Shown here piece by piece: positions 26,542 to 35,036 of a stretch of 64,000 nucleotides of DNA. Within the stretch, counting starts at the first letter, position 1. The number at the start of each line of letters is the position of its first letter. A model generated the notes under the pieces. The model made no database searches and was not told where the DNA came from. It saw only the letters and a list, made by a program, of their open reading frames with translations. The DNA is from Cohnella sp. SGD-V74 (lineage in GTDB: Bacteria; Bacillota; Bacilli; Paenibacillales; Paenibacillaceae), in assembly GCF_003001675.1 (NCBI RefSeq), contig NZ_PVYW01000006.1:269259-333258 (forward strand), given 5' to 3'. The translations under genes and the position numbers were made by a program.

Positions 26542-26608
26542 CCAAGCAAAAACGCCTTTAGCGTCTCCGATTCAGAGAATCGCGTTTTTGTCGGAGACGA
26601 TTCTGGTA
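26542..26608 (-). repeat. Structured repeat family A, copy 2 (glmS leader, lacks the second hairpin)
   Basis: Immediately follows copy 1. It has CAAAAACGC pairing with GCGTTTTTG around CGATTC-AGA-GAATCG, and GTCTCCGA that could alternatively pair with TCGGAGAC. The hairpin carrying the AGTATAGCGAATTTA loop is missing. Confidence 0.75.
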
Positions 26609-26649
26609 AGGAGAGCGGACTCTCATCCACAACAATCGTAAATAAAGGG

Positions 26650-26970
26650 GCCCTCTCTCCCCCGTCTTCCCACGTCATGCCCCTCAAAGCGACCGGTTAC
26701 AGGCCGCCGGGCAGGTCTGGTTCGTTCCGCGATCGTGGTACTATCAACATCGTGCCGGAATTTTGTTCGCCCGGTTGCCCTGAGCGTTTTGAGTTCCGGC
26801 TGTCGGCTCCGATGGTGAGCCGGGAGGTCCCCGCCGAACGTTTCGAACACCTCCACCTCGTCAACTTGCGTCCGCATGGCTCTCCGCCGAAGTTTGCCGC
26901 TCGGATCAGCTTTCCCGTCCCTGATCTTTGCCCTTCCGCGTCTCCCCATCTTTCAACAAGTTCTGGCGCT
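26650..26970 (-). ncRNA. glmS ribozyme / riboswitch
   Basis: The minus strand contains the conserved glmS ribozyme segments in order: AGCGCCAGAACTTG (cleavage expected between A26970 and G26969), CAAGTTGACGAGGTGGAGG, TTCGGCGGGGACCTCCCGGC, then the GGCTC/GAGCC helix and a GC-rich helix with AACAAAATTCCGG. This RNA self-cleaves using glucosamine-6-phosphate as cofactor and so represses glmS. The loop between the first two segments is larger than usual. The 3' edge is approximate. No other riboswitch was recognised. Confidence 0.9.
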
Positions 26971-27023
26971 TTTGTTGCCGATTCCCCTCTACCCTGCCCT
27001 TCCATTCCAGAATCTATTCCTAT

Positions 27024-27052
27024 ATCTTATTCGTTTTACAGGGATGATGCAA
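27024..27052 (-). promoter_or_regulatory. glmS promoter
   Basis: On the minus strand TTGCAT (27052-27047), 17-nt spacer, TAAGAT (27029-27024), about 55 nt upstream of the ribozyme cleavage site. Confidence 0.6.
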
Positions 27053-27157
27053 CTTGGGTGCAATTATTTCCTTGGAAATGACGTTTTTCTACATTTTCCC
27101 TAGCAATGGACCGGCATCCAGGAATACCGGTCCATTGCCTTTTCATCTATCTGCGCT

Positions 27158-28627
27158 TCAGTTGGCCTCTACGATCTGCCATTGCTGGTTATAGCCGCCG
27201 TTGTCCGTCCAGGAGATGACGTTTGCGCCGTTATCCAGCGAGCCGCCGGAGACGTCGATCAGATCGACCGTCTGTCGGTTTTTCAATTTATAAAATCCGC
27301 CGCCCGCGTCGATCAGCTGCCAGTGCTGACTCGTCCAGCCGCCGTCGGTCCATTGTTCGATAACCGTCCCGTCGGTCGAATCTCCGCTTTCCGGTCCAAG
27401 CACAAGTCCGCTGTTGACGTTCTGGATCTTATAGTACCCGCTGCCCGCATCGACGAACCGCCAACGCTCGCTCGGCCAATTGCCGTCGTCCCACTGTTCC
27501 GCATCTGCGCCTTGAGTTGTCGAGCTGTCCCTTATGTTCAGAACTTTCCCGCTTTTGCGATTCACAAGCTCATAAGAGACGTTCGGGTCCACCGCGAAGG
27601 GAACGCCCGTTATGCTGCCCGTTCCCGTGTCGATGTTCAGTTTAGGATACCAGCTCATAGCAAGCGTCGTCGAAGTCGGGAATGTAAGCGGAAGCCAGAC
27701 GTATTTGGACTCGTTCACCGGACGCGACCACGCTCCTGCCCACCTGTCGCCCATATACAGATAAGAGGTCGTTGACGAACCGGACACCTCGACAACAGCC
27801 GTGGACTGGGATTCGAACGTCCTTGAGTCCCCGACATTCGACAATGCGCTCCAAGTTCCCTCGATACTGCTGGCCGTCGCGTATTTCGCCTGGTTCGGCG
27901 CCCATCCGGTAGCGCCTGACGTAATCAGGAAGTACGTCGAGCCTCTCTTGAAAAGGGCGGGAGCTTCGCGATAGCTTCCAGGCCATAACGTCTGTATGAG
28001 CGACTCGACCCCGAGGAAATCGGAAGTCAGCCGGTAAATGTTCAAATCCGCATTGACTCTCGTAGCGGAGATCAGGTAAGCCGTACCGTTGTCGTTATAG
28101 ACGGTCATATCTCTCGAGTCGTATCCCAGCGGGCGGAAGCTGCCGTGATACGTATACGGCCCCTCGATGTTCGACGCCGACGCGACGGCGACGCGCGCTT
28201 CCCCGTAATCGACGCCGTTTTCCTTATGCGCCCATAGAACGTATTTGCCGGTGGAAGAGTTGTAGAGCAGCTTCGGCCGTTCGATGTTGGCGGTCTCTAG
28301 CTCGGCGGCCGACGTTTTGGACAGCAGATGGGCGCGGAATTCCCAGTTTTTCAGATCGGTGGAACGATACAGGGATACATAGTTCGTCCCGTCCCGATTT
28401 TCTCCCGCCCAATAGTAGTAGCTTCCGACCTTGATCATCCCGCCGCCATGGGCATGCAGCGGATTGCCCGACGTATCTTTGAAGAGAATACCGTTCAGCA
28501 GACTTACTTGTGCCGCACCCGCTTTGCCCGACAACGCGTCGAGCCCTAGAGAAACAATAAGCAGCCACGATAACGCCACCATGAACGCGCTTCTGACGAG
28601 AACCGTTTTACTGAGCGGACTACTCAT
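27158..28627 (-). CDS. Secreted GH43-type glycosidase with ricin-type carbohydrate-binding domain
   Basis: A 489-residue exported protein. Signal peptide at residues 1-40 ending near GKAGAA. A five-bladed beta-propeller of the GH43 group follows to about 350 (HAHGGGMIKVGSYYYWAGE, IERPKLLYN, then SRDMTVYNDNG and YREAPALFK, which hold the likely acidic catalytic residues). The rest is a ricin/CBM13 beta-trefoil with three QW-type repeats (EQWDDGNWPSERWRF, EQWTDGGWTSQHWQL, YNQQWQIV). The family cleaves arabinan, xylan or galactan; the fold seen here is close to exo-beta-1,3-galactanase types, but the substrate is not certain. ATG 28627 has AAGGAGG. It sits between glmM and glmS, which are normally adjacent, and has a cre-like site upstream. 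Confidence 0.85.
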   Translation of the reverse strand: MSSPLSKTVLVRSAFMVALSWLLIVSLGLDALSGKAGAAQVSLLNGILFKDTSGNPLHAHGGGMIKVGSYYYWAGENRDGTNYVSLYRSTDLKNWEFRAHLLSKTSAAELETANIERPKLLYNSSTGKYVLWAHKENGVDYGEARVAVASASNIEGPYTYHGSFRPLGYDSRDMTVYNDNGTAYLISATRVNADLNIYRLTSDFLGVESLIQTLWPGSYREAPALFKRGSTYFLITSGATGWAPNQAKYATASSIEGTWSALSNVGDSRTFESQSTAVVEVSGSSTTSYLYMGDRWAGAWSRPVNESKYVWLPLTFPTSTTLAMSWYPKLNIDTGTGSITGVPFAVDPNVSYELVNRKSGKVLNIRDSSTTQGADAEQWDDGNWPSERWRFVDAGSGYYKIQNVNSGLVLGPESGDSTDGTVIEQWTDGGWTSQHWQLIDAGGGFYKLKNRQTVDLIDVSGGSLDNGANVISWTDNGGYNQQWQIVEAN

Positions 28628-28667
28628 TACGATACCTCCTTGAACAGTAGGATTTTGGATAAACCAA

Positions 28668-28681
28668 TGTAATCGCTTACT
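28668..28681. promoter_or_regulatory. cre-like (CcpA) operator upstream of GH43 gene
   Basis: TGTAATCGCTTACT fits the catabolite-response consensus TGWNANCGNTNWCA at all but the last base. It lies about 40 nt upstream of the GH43 start. Confidence 0.55.
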
Positions 28682-28825
28682 TTTTCTTGGACGCGATTCC
28701 ACCTCCTCTCTGCTTTCACTTTATCAACACCAACTCGGAGCGCCAATTGAACGATTGGAGCATTTGTGAAAAATTCGGACAAACCGCTATGAACGATTTT
28801 GACGTAGGTATAATTATTTGCGATG

Positions 28826-28860
28826 AAAAAACCTGAGGCATCTATATAGGCCTCAGGTTT
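28826..28860 (-). terminator. glmM terminator
   Basis: AACCTGAGGC / GCCTCAGGTT 10-bp stem followed by TTTTTT on the minus strand. Confidence 0.85.
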
Positions 28861-28914
28861 CCTATTGCGGGTATTGCGCTTGCATATTACGAATTCTTGA
28901 ACCGCTCGCAGCGA

Positions 28915-30255
28915 TTACGCCAGCTCCGTCTTCACAACGTCCACGATCGAAGCGACATAGCGCTCAATCTCCTCCCGCTCCGGCCCTTCGGCCATGACGC
29001 GGATAAGCGCCTCCGTGCCGGAAGGACGCACGAGCACGCGCCCGTTGTCGCCGAGCGCCTCTTCCGCAGCCGTCACGGCCGCAGCGATCGCTTGGTTGCC
29101 CGGATAGCGGGATTTGTCCGCCACCCGTACGTTCACGAGCACTTGCGGATACTTGCGCATCATCCGCTTGAGCTCGCCGAGCTTCTTACCGGATGCGACG
29201 ATCGTATCGAGCAGCTGCAGTCCCGTCAGAATGCCGTCGCCTGTCGTGCTGTGGTCGAGGAAAATGACGTGCCCGGACTGTTCGCCGCCCAGGTTGTATC
29301 CGCCGTTGACCATCTCTTCCATCACGTAACGGTCGCCGACCGCCGTCTTGGCCGTATTCAGCCCGAGCTTCTCCGCCGCTTTGAAAAATCCGATGTTCGC
29401 CATTACCGTCGTCACGATCGTATCCTTCGCCAGCTTGCCCGCGCGTCTCATCGCGTCGCCGCAAATGCACAGAATGTAGTCGCCGTCGGCCTCTTCGCCG
29501 TTCTCGTCGATCGCGATCAGCCGATCCGCGTCTCCGTCGAACGCCAAGCCGAGATCGGCTCCGTGTTCCTTCACCTTCGCGGCCAGCATCTCGGGATGCG
29601 TCGAGCCGACGCCTTCGTTGATGTTCAAGCCATTCGGCTCCGCTCCGTAGGCGATTACTTCCGCCCCTAAAGCGCGGAAGATTTCAGGCGCCAGCTCGTA
29701 GGCCGCCCCGTGAGCGCAGTCCAGCACCAGCTTCACGCCGGCGAAGGAATGACTTACCGTGGACTTCAAGTAGTCGATATACAGACTCTTGGCGCCTTTA
29801 TCGGACGTCACCGAGCCGATGTCTCCGCCGATCGGTCTTGGCAGCGTATCTTCCGCCGCATCCATGAGCCGCTCGATCTCCGCCTCGGTCTCGTCCAGCA
29901 GCTTGTAGCCGTCGCCGCCGAAAAACTTGATTCCGTTATCCGCCACCGGATTATGCGAAGCGGAGATCATGACGCCCGCGTCCGCTCCCATCGTTCGGGT
30001 CAAATAAGCGACCGCCGGCGTGCTGACCACGCCGAGCCTTACGACGTCCGCGCCGATGGACAGCAGTCCTGCCGTCAAAGCGCTCTCCAGCATTTGCCCC
30101 GAGATGCGGGTGTCCATGCCGATCAACACTTTCGGGCGCTTGACCTTGCCCGCGAGCACGACGCCTCCGCAACGACCGATCCGATAAGCCAATTCCGGCG
30201 TTAACTCCTGATTCGCGACCCCGCGCACGCCGTCCGTTCCAAAATATTTCCCCAT
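28915..30255 (-). CDS. glmM: Phosphoglucosamine mutase
   Basis: A 446-residue enzyme converting glucosamine-6-phosphate to glucosamine-1-phosphate. It has the N-terminal FGTDGVRG, the phosphoserine loop ISASHNP (about residue 100), the metal loop DGDADR and the C-terminal phosphate loop [12 protein letters not shown]. It is the third gene of cdaA-cdaR-glmM, where CdaA is known to be modulated by GlmM. ATG 30255 is preceded by GGAGCAGG. Confidence 0.97.
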   Translation of the reverse strand: MGKYFGTDGVRGVANQELTPELAYRIGRCGGVVLAGKVKRPKVLIGMDTRISGQMLESALTAGLLSIGADVVRLGVVSTPAVAYLTRTMGADAGVMISASHNPVADNGIKFFGGDGYKLLDETEAEIERLMDAAEDTLPRPIGGDIGSVTSDKGAKSLYIDYLKSTVSHSFAGVKLVLDCAHGAAYELAPEIFRALGAEVIAYGAEPNGLNINEGVGSTHPEMLAAKVKEHGADLGLAFDGDADRLIAIDENGEEADGDYILCICGDAMRRAGKLAKDTIVTTVMANIGFFKAAEKLGLNTAKTAVGDRYVMEEMVNGGYNLGGEQSGHVIFLDHSTTGDGILTGLQLLDTIVASGKKLGELKRMMRKYPQVLVNVRVADKSRYPGNQAIAAAVTAAEEALGDNGRVLVRPSGTEALIRVMAEGPEREEIERYVASIVDVVKTELA

Positions 30256-30321
30256 ATCCCGATACCTGCTCCTTCTATTTCTGTTGTTGCCTGAGCCCGC
30301 GGTTCTTTTCTCTATCTCGCG

Positions 30322-31668
30322 CTACACCGCCGGCTCCTGCGTTTCGCCGCTCTCCGGCGGAGGACTGCCGCTTTCTTCCGGCGCTCCCTCTCCCGGAGGC
30401 TCCTCCCCTTCCGTGGAGGTCTCGAGCGCCGCCTCGTCGATAATCTCGACGGTAATGCTGTTCGTTCCGCCCACCTGCTCCATAAACCTCTCCAGACTGA
30501 CGACGAGAGGCAGCGTATAGATGCCCGGCCCTCTTCCGCTGAGATCGACGATAACGTCGACGTCCCCCGGTTTCAGCCGGTCCAGCGTCTGCGGAGCGCC
30601 TTGAATCGTAATGTCCGCCTTGCCCGTCGCCGGATCGAGGATGTTGACGATCAACCCTTCGCCCAGCCCTCTCAGCTCGATCGGAAGCCCTTCGAGCTTC
30701 CGGGTCGTCGACAGCAGCACCTCGATCTGAATGTCGATCGCTGCCGGCGAAATCTCGATCAGCGGAGGCGTTACTTTGAGAGGCACGGAAATCTTCCCGG
30801 AATTCCGCACGTCGCCGAGCGGAATCTCCACCTCGATGAACTCGATTTTATCCAGCGCGTCTTGCGGTCCGTATACCGTCACCTGTTCCACGTCCGGCTT
30901 GAAGGAGGCGACGCCAAGTCCCGACTGCACGCGTCCGACCATTTTGAACTGCAGCGGCACCGTCTTGAACGGATTCGTAATCGGCACTTCGACCTCGAGC
31001 ACCGCCGGATCGATAATCGCGCCTTCGATCGGCTTGCCTTGCTTGTCGTACACGGCCAGTTTGACGCTCTTGCTCTTGATCGTTTCTTTCTCCCCGTCGA
31101 TCTCGATCGTCGCCCCGACGCTCTCCGCCTCGGCCAGTTGGCTCTTCGGCAGCGTCACGTGAACACGATTGCCCGGCTTCACGATCGGCGTTCCGACCTT
31201 ATAGCCTTTCGCGGGGTTTCCTTTCGTCTGAATCGCCACTTCGAACTCCTTGGTCTGAAGCGCCTCGATGCTGACGACTACCGTGGACGGCGAGATCAGC
31301 ACCGAAGTAATGCCTTTGGGCATATTCTCTTCTAGTGGCAGTGTATGCTGCCCTTCGCCCACCGTTCTCAGATCGACCCGAATCCGGTAATCCTTCGTCT
31401 GGGCCACCCGAAGATCGCTCTTCGTCCCCCTGACCGTCAAGTTGACCTTGAGCGGCTCCATGCCGTTCAGAACGAAGTTCCTCTCATCCAGCCCGTAAGG
31501 CTGCACGGTGACTCCTTCGATGACTTTCGTATCGTACAGCGACGCGACGTTGTTCGGAGAAGAGTCTTCCGGATCGAAATGCACGACCGCCCACATCAGA
31601 ATGCCGAGAGCGAGCGCGACGAATTTGGCGATCGTAGGATGGTTTAACCATTTATCCACGTTTGCCAC
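30322..31668 (-). CDS. cdaR: CdaA regulatory protein, YbbR-domain
   Basis: A 448-residue protein with one N-terminal membrane helix (about 15-35, FVALALGILMWAVVHF) and a series of extracytoplasmic YbbR repeats (for example VTVQPYGLDERNFVLNGMEP). It ends in a Pro/Glu/Gly-rich tail that looks disordered. CdaR binds and regulates the membrane diadenylate cyclase CdaA. It starts at GTG and overlaps cdaA by 17 nt, so the two are translationally coupled. Confidence 0.93.
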   Translation of the reverse strand: MANVDKWLNHPTIAKFVALALGILMWAVVHFDPEDSSPNNVASLYDTKVIEGVTVQPYGLDERNFVLNGMEPLKVNLTVRGTKSDLRVAQTKDYRIRVDLRTVGEGQHTLPLEENMPKGITSVLISPSTVVVSIEALQTKEFEVAIQTKGNPAKGYKVGTPIVKPGNRVHVTLPKSQLAEAESVGATIEIDGEKETIKSKSVKLAVYDKQGKPIEGAIIDPAVLEVEVPITNPFKTVPLQFKMVGRVQSGLGVASFKPDVEQVTVYGPQDALDKIEFIEVEIPLGDVRNSGKISVPLKVTPPLIEISPAAIDIQIEVLLSTTRKLEGLPIELRGLGEGLIVNILDPATGKADITIQGAPQTLDRLKPGDVDVIVDLSGRGPGIYTLPLVVSLERFMEQVGGTNSITVEIIDEAALETSTEGEEPPGEGAPEESGSPPPESGETQEPAV

Positions 31669-32482
31669 CTTCTTTCCGCTTCCAGAAGGCCCAATCTGTG
31701 CTCTTCGACTTGAATTGCGGGCGAAGCTCGTCGAACAGCTTGGAGATCAGCGATTCTTCCTTGATGTCCCGCACGATCTGCCCGTTCATCGCCAGCGAGA
31801 TCTGCCCCGTCTCCTCCGAGACGGTCACGGAGATCGCGTCGCACACCTCGGTAATGCCGATGGCGGCCCGATGGCGAGTCCCCAATTCCTTGCTGATAAA
31901 AGGGTTCTCCGACAGCGGCAAATAACAGCCTGCGGCCATAATTAACCCGCCCCGTATGATGACGGCTCCGTCGTGAAGCGGCGTATTCGGAACGAACACG
32001 TTGCTGAGCAGCTCCGAGCTGAGCTTCGACTCCATCTTGATGCCCGACTCGATGTAATCGTTCAGACCGGTATTTCTCTCGAACACGATTAATGCCCCGA
32101 TTTTTCGACGCGCCAAATAATTAACCGACTTAACGACCTCGTTCACCCGGTGGCTAACGTCCTGCTCCTCGGGCGAAGAACGCTGGAACAGCTTGTTTCT
32201 CCCGATCTGCTCGAGCGCTCTTCTCAGTTCCGGCTGGAAAATAATCAGCACGGTGACGACCCCGAAGGTAAACATTTGGTTCATCAGCCATTTGAGCGTA
32301 TATAGGTTAAGCAGGTTGCTTAACGCCCAGACGAGCACCAGCAGGAATATCCCCTGCAGCAGCTGTACCGCCCGCGTCCCCCGCACCATCATAAGCACTT
32401 TGTAAATAATGTAACTGACGATCAGCACATCGACGATGTCTTTGATCGAATTTTTTAGTGTCAGCCCGGCAAAATAGTCCAA
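31652..32482 (-). CDS. cdaA: Membrane diadenylate cyclase
   Basis: A 276-residue c-di-AMP synthase. Three membrane helices occupy residues 1-80; the DisA_N cyclase domain follows with LHDGAVIIRGG (DGA motif) and GTRHRAAIG (RHR motif). It makes c-di-AMP from two ATP, controlling potassium and osmolyte balance and wall homeostasis. The start is TTG 32482 with a GGGGGG site. First gene of cdaA-cdaR-glmM. Confidence 0.95.
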   Translation of the reverse strand: MDYFAGLTLKNSIKDIVDVLIVSYIIYKVLMMVRGTRAVQLLQGIFLLVLVWALSNLLNLYTLKWLMNQMFTFGVVTVLIIFQPELRRALEQIGRNKLFQRSSPEEQDVSHRVNEVVKSVNYLARRKIGALIVFERNTGLNDYIESGIKMESKLSSELLSNVFVPNTPLHDGAVIIRGGLIMAAGCYLPLSENPFISKELGTRHRAAIGITEVCDAISVTVSEETGQISLAMNGQIVRDIKEESLISKLFDELRPQFKSKSTDWAFWKRKEGGKRG

Positions 32483-32598
32483 GACGCGACCCCCCGTCCC
32501 GGCGCTGGATTAGTTGCGACGAATCATGTCGAAATAGCGCATAAGCCCTAACCATATTTATCTTCTCTACTATTGCCCAGAAATCCTGTCATTTACGC

Positions 32599-32626
32599 AA
32601 AAAAAACCTCCCCGACATCGGAGAGG
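32599..32626 (-). terminator. Terminator after rsiW
   Basis: CCTCTCCGA / TCGGGGAGG hairpin followed by TTTTTTTT on the minus strand. It separates sigW-rsiW from cdaA. Confidence 0.85.
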
Positions 32627-32686
32627 CTCCTAATTGCCCGGTCTGCGGTCATAAAAGACGTTGTGTCGGATGCCGTCGAACCCTTG

Positions 32687-33310
32687 CTACGAGCCGTAAG
32701 CGAGCGTTCCGAAGAACGAGCTCACCTTGTACCAGAACCAGTCGACGGCGCGATCGATCGTCTTGATCTCTCCTGCGATATGAGCCGTCGACGCCAGCGG
32801 CGTCAAGTGGCCGTCGATCACGGTCAGATTGCCGTCAAGATCGCCGAGCACCTGAACGTCTCCGTTCACGACCGTCAAATCTCCGGATACTTTTTGTCCT
32901 GCAGGCACGATCACCTTTTTCCCCTCAATGACGACATGCTCCAGATCCGGCCCGGATACCGAAAACTCCTGGCTCTGATTCCACATCGACACGAAGCTGG
33001 ACAGCATCACGACCAGGAAGATGGCCGCGGCGGATACCGCCGGATGGCGGCGAACCCAGGAAGTCCACGCCGCAGGCCGTCTCGAGCTGGGCAATGCTTT
33101 CATAATCCGGTCTCCGAGCTCTCTCGGAGCCTTCTCTATAGGCTGAGCCTTGGCCAGCGCATCCGTGCGCTCCAACGCTTCATAACGGGAACAGCACTGG
33201 GGACATTCACGCAGATGCTGCTGCAACTGTAGGATATCCTCGCGCGCCAGTTCTCCGTCCAAATAATCATGCATGTACATGACGGCGACGTTGCATTTCA
33301 TATCAGCCAT
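32687..33310 (-). CDS. rsiW: Anti-sigma-W factor, RsiW-like
   Basis: A 207-residue single-pass membrane protein. The N-terminal zinc-binding anti-sigma domain has His and two Cys in DYLDGELAREDILQLQQHL followed by RECPQCC. One membrane helix lies at about residues 100-120 (AAIFLVVMLSSFVSM); a beta-rich extracytoplasmic domain follows (DLTVVNGDVQVLGDLDGN). It would hold sigma-W at the membrane and be cleaved by regulated proteolysis on envelope stress. ATG 33310 and ATG 33301 both have usable sites. A SigW-type promoter lies just upstream. Confidence 0.88.
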   Translation of the reverse strand: MADMKCNVAVMYMHDYLDGELAREDILQLQQHLRECPQCCSRYEALERTDALAKAQPIEKAPRELGDRIMKALPSSRRPAAWTSWVRRHPAVSAAAIFLVVMLSSFVSMWNQSQEFSVSGPDLEHVVIEGKKVIVPAGQKVSGDLTVVNGDVQVLGDLDGNLTVIDGHLTPLASTAHIAGEIKTIDRAVDWFWYKVSSFFGTLAYGS

Positions 33311-33359
33311 CCCTTTCCTCGGCGGGTTCCCCTCACCCGCATTCGATGCTTCTATACTG

Positions 33360-33386
33360 TACGTGCGGTTAAGCGACACGGTTTCA
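33360..33386 (-). promoter_or_regulatory. SigW-type promoter between sigW and rsiW
   Basis: On the minus strand TGAAAC (33386-33381), 17-nt spacer, CGTA (33363-33360), matching the known sigma-W consensus. The transcription start would fall at about 33352, some 40 nt before rsiW. Confidence 0.65.
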
Positions 33387-33468
33387 CCTATTTTGTAGAG
33401 GAAGTCCAAAAAGTCCGCTTTTGATCACGAAGCTTATTCGGAAGAAGCGGATTCGGCTTCGAATCGCC

Positions 33469-34035
33469 TCAAAGCTTATGCTCCAGCTTTTTCCGCAAAA
33501 ACTCGCGGCCTCTGTGAACCCTCGTCTTAACGGTCGTCACCGGCATGTCGAGAACATCCGAAATTTCCTGAAGGGACAAGTCCTGCAGATAACGCAAAAT
33601 CATCACCGATTTATATTTGATCGGCAACGTCGCGATCGACTCTTGAATCAGCCGCTGCGTCTCCGACAGCAGCAGCTCGCTTTCCGGCGTCCGATCGTCG
33701 CTCGGCAGCATCGCGTAGCCGTCCAACCCTTCATGGTCGGACGATTCCGCGTCCAGCGAATAGACCGCCCTTCTCTTCCTCAGCCGGTCGATGCATAGAT
33801 TCGTGGCGATCCGGTAAATCCAAGTCGAGAACTTCTGGTTCTCGTCGTACCGGTCCAAATTTTTGTACACGCGAAGGAAGGTTTCCTGCACGACGTCTTC
33901 CGCCTCTTGACGGTTGCCCGTCATTCGGAAGGCCAGATGATACAGCTTGTCCTTGTACATGTCAACGATCTCCGCGAATGCCCGCTGGTCTCCCTTCAGG
34001 GCCAAGCGCGCTAATCGCGTCTCAACTGGCTTCAA
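33469..34035 (-). CDS. sigW: ECF RNA polymerase sigma factor, SigW type
   Basis: A 188-residue extracytoplasmic-function sigma factor. Region 2 contains DVVQETFLRVYKNLDRYDE and the -10 recognition helix FSTWIYRIATNLCIDRLRKR; region 4 has the HTH LSLQEISDVLDMPVTTVKTR. It is the right length for SigW, and its anti-sigma gene follows. SigW directs envelope-stress and antimicrobial-resistance genes. The start is TTG 34035 with GGTGA; it overlaps the stop of the upstream EamA gene by 4 nt. Confidence 0.93.
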   Translation of the reverse strand: MKPVETRLARLALKGDQRAFAEIVDMYKDKLYHLAFRMTGNRQEAEDVVQETFLRVYKNLDRYDENQKFSTWIYRIATNLCIDRLRKRRAVYSLDAESSDHEGLDGYAMLPSDDRTPESELLLSETQRLIQESIATLPIKYKSVMILRYLQDLSLQEISDVLDMPVTTVKTRVHRGREFLRKKLEHKL

Positions 34036-34964
34036 TGTTGCGACTCACCTTCTTTCCCGTCCGCAGCCTGCCGGGGCTTGCGTTGCGCTGCCATGATGCC
34101 TGCGAGAATGAGTATTACACCTAACCCCTGCCAAGCGGTCAGAGGCTCCCCGAGAAGGAAATAGGCCGCTATGACGGCAGCGGGAAGCTCCATCGAACCG
34201 AGCAGCGCCGCCAGCCCTCCTCCGAGCCGGGGAATTCCGTAATTAAAACAAATAAAGGGAAACGCGGTTCCGAGAAATCCGAGCAGCAGCCCCCAGCCGA
34301 GCAGCGAATATCCGTAATGTTCGACAGTCAGAGCAGGGAGGTGCGCCAGCAGAACAAAAGCGAGGGAAGCGGTCGACATGACCGCGGACTTCGCGATCGG
34401 GTCCAGATTCTCAGGAAGACGACCCGAGAAGAAGAAAAACAAACTGTAAGTAAAGGCGGACAGAAGCCCGAAGAAGACGCCCAAGCCATCCAGGCCGCTT
34501 AAATCTTGTTCCAGCAGCCCGACCGCCAGCACCGTGCCAAGCACGATGAACAGCACGGCCGCCTGCTCGCTTCGCTTCGGACGGCGCCGCGCGCGAATGC
34601 TTTCTAGCAGAATCGTAATCCACGTAAACTGAAAAAGCAAGACGATTCCCAATGAAGCGTCCAAACGCGACAAAGCTTCGTTGTAAAAAATCGTCGTCAG
34701 CGACATGCCCGCGACTCCGATCGCAGCCAGCTTCGCCCATGCCCGCCACGTGGCGGCCAGCGAATAGGAGCTCTCTCGCCGCCGGACGACGGCCAGCAGC
34801 GCCCATAGCATCACTGTGCCCGTCAATACCTGCATGAACGTTAGACCGTTCACTCCCCAACCGTCCCGCAGCGCCAGCTTGAACACCGCGGCCAGCAGGC
34901 CGTAGCTTGCCGCTCCCGCCAGCACGAGCACAATCGCGAGAACGGGCTTTCTAGACTCGTCCAT
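34032..34964 (-). CDS. EamA-family (DMT) transporter
   Basis: A 310-residue protein with ten hydrophobic segments arranged as two five-helix EamA repeats (first about 8-140, second about 150-295). Such proteins export metabolites, often amino acids or nucleosides; the substrate is not readable. The ATG at 34964 was preferred over a TTG 30 nt upstream. Its 3' end overlaps sigW by 4 nt, so it may be part of the sigW transcript. Confidence 0.85.
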   Translation of the reverse strand: MDESRKPVLAIVLVLAGAASYGLLAAVFKLALRDGWGVNGLTFMQVLTGTVMLWALLAVVRRRESSYSLAATWRAWAKLAAIGVAGMSLTTIFYNEALSRLDASLGIVLLFQFTWITILLESIRARRRPKRSEQAAVLFIVLGTVLAVGLLEQDLSGLDGLGVFFGLLSAFTYSLFFFFSGRLPENLDPIAKSAVMSTASLAFVLLAHLPALTVEHYGYSLLGWGLLLGFLGTAFPFICFNYGIPRLGGGLAALLGSMELPAAVIAAYFLLGEPLTAWQGLGVILILAGIMAAQRKPRQAADGKEGESQH

Positions 34965-34994
34965 TGCCGACCAACTTTCCTCCGAAAGTCGCAA

Positions 34995-35022
34995 AAGGGC
35001 CCGGGGTTCTGCCCAGGCCCTT
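34995..35022 (-). terminator. ppc terminator
   Basis: AAGGGCCTGGG / CCCGGGCCCTT hairpin followed by TTTG on the minus strand, 15 nt after the ppc stop. Confidence 0.7.
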
Positions 35023-35036
35023 CTTCTGCTTATGAA

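Larger units (their letters stand above)
26361..27157. other. glmS leader and spacer (797 nt)
   Basis: Non-coding on both strands. In transcript order: promoter (27024-27052), glmS ribozyme (about 26650-26970), two structured repeats (26444-26608), about 80 nt of unique leader, then the glmS start. Confidence 0.8.

Noticed and set aside
26623..27081. Overlapping short ORFs on both strands in the glmS leader
   Set aside because: The interval is explained by the conserved glmS ribozyme and leader; the translations are Arg/Pro-rich and featureless.
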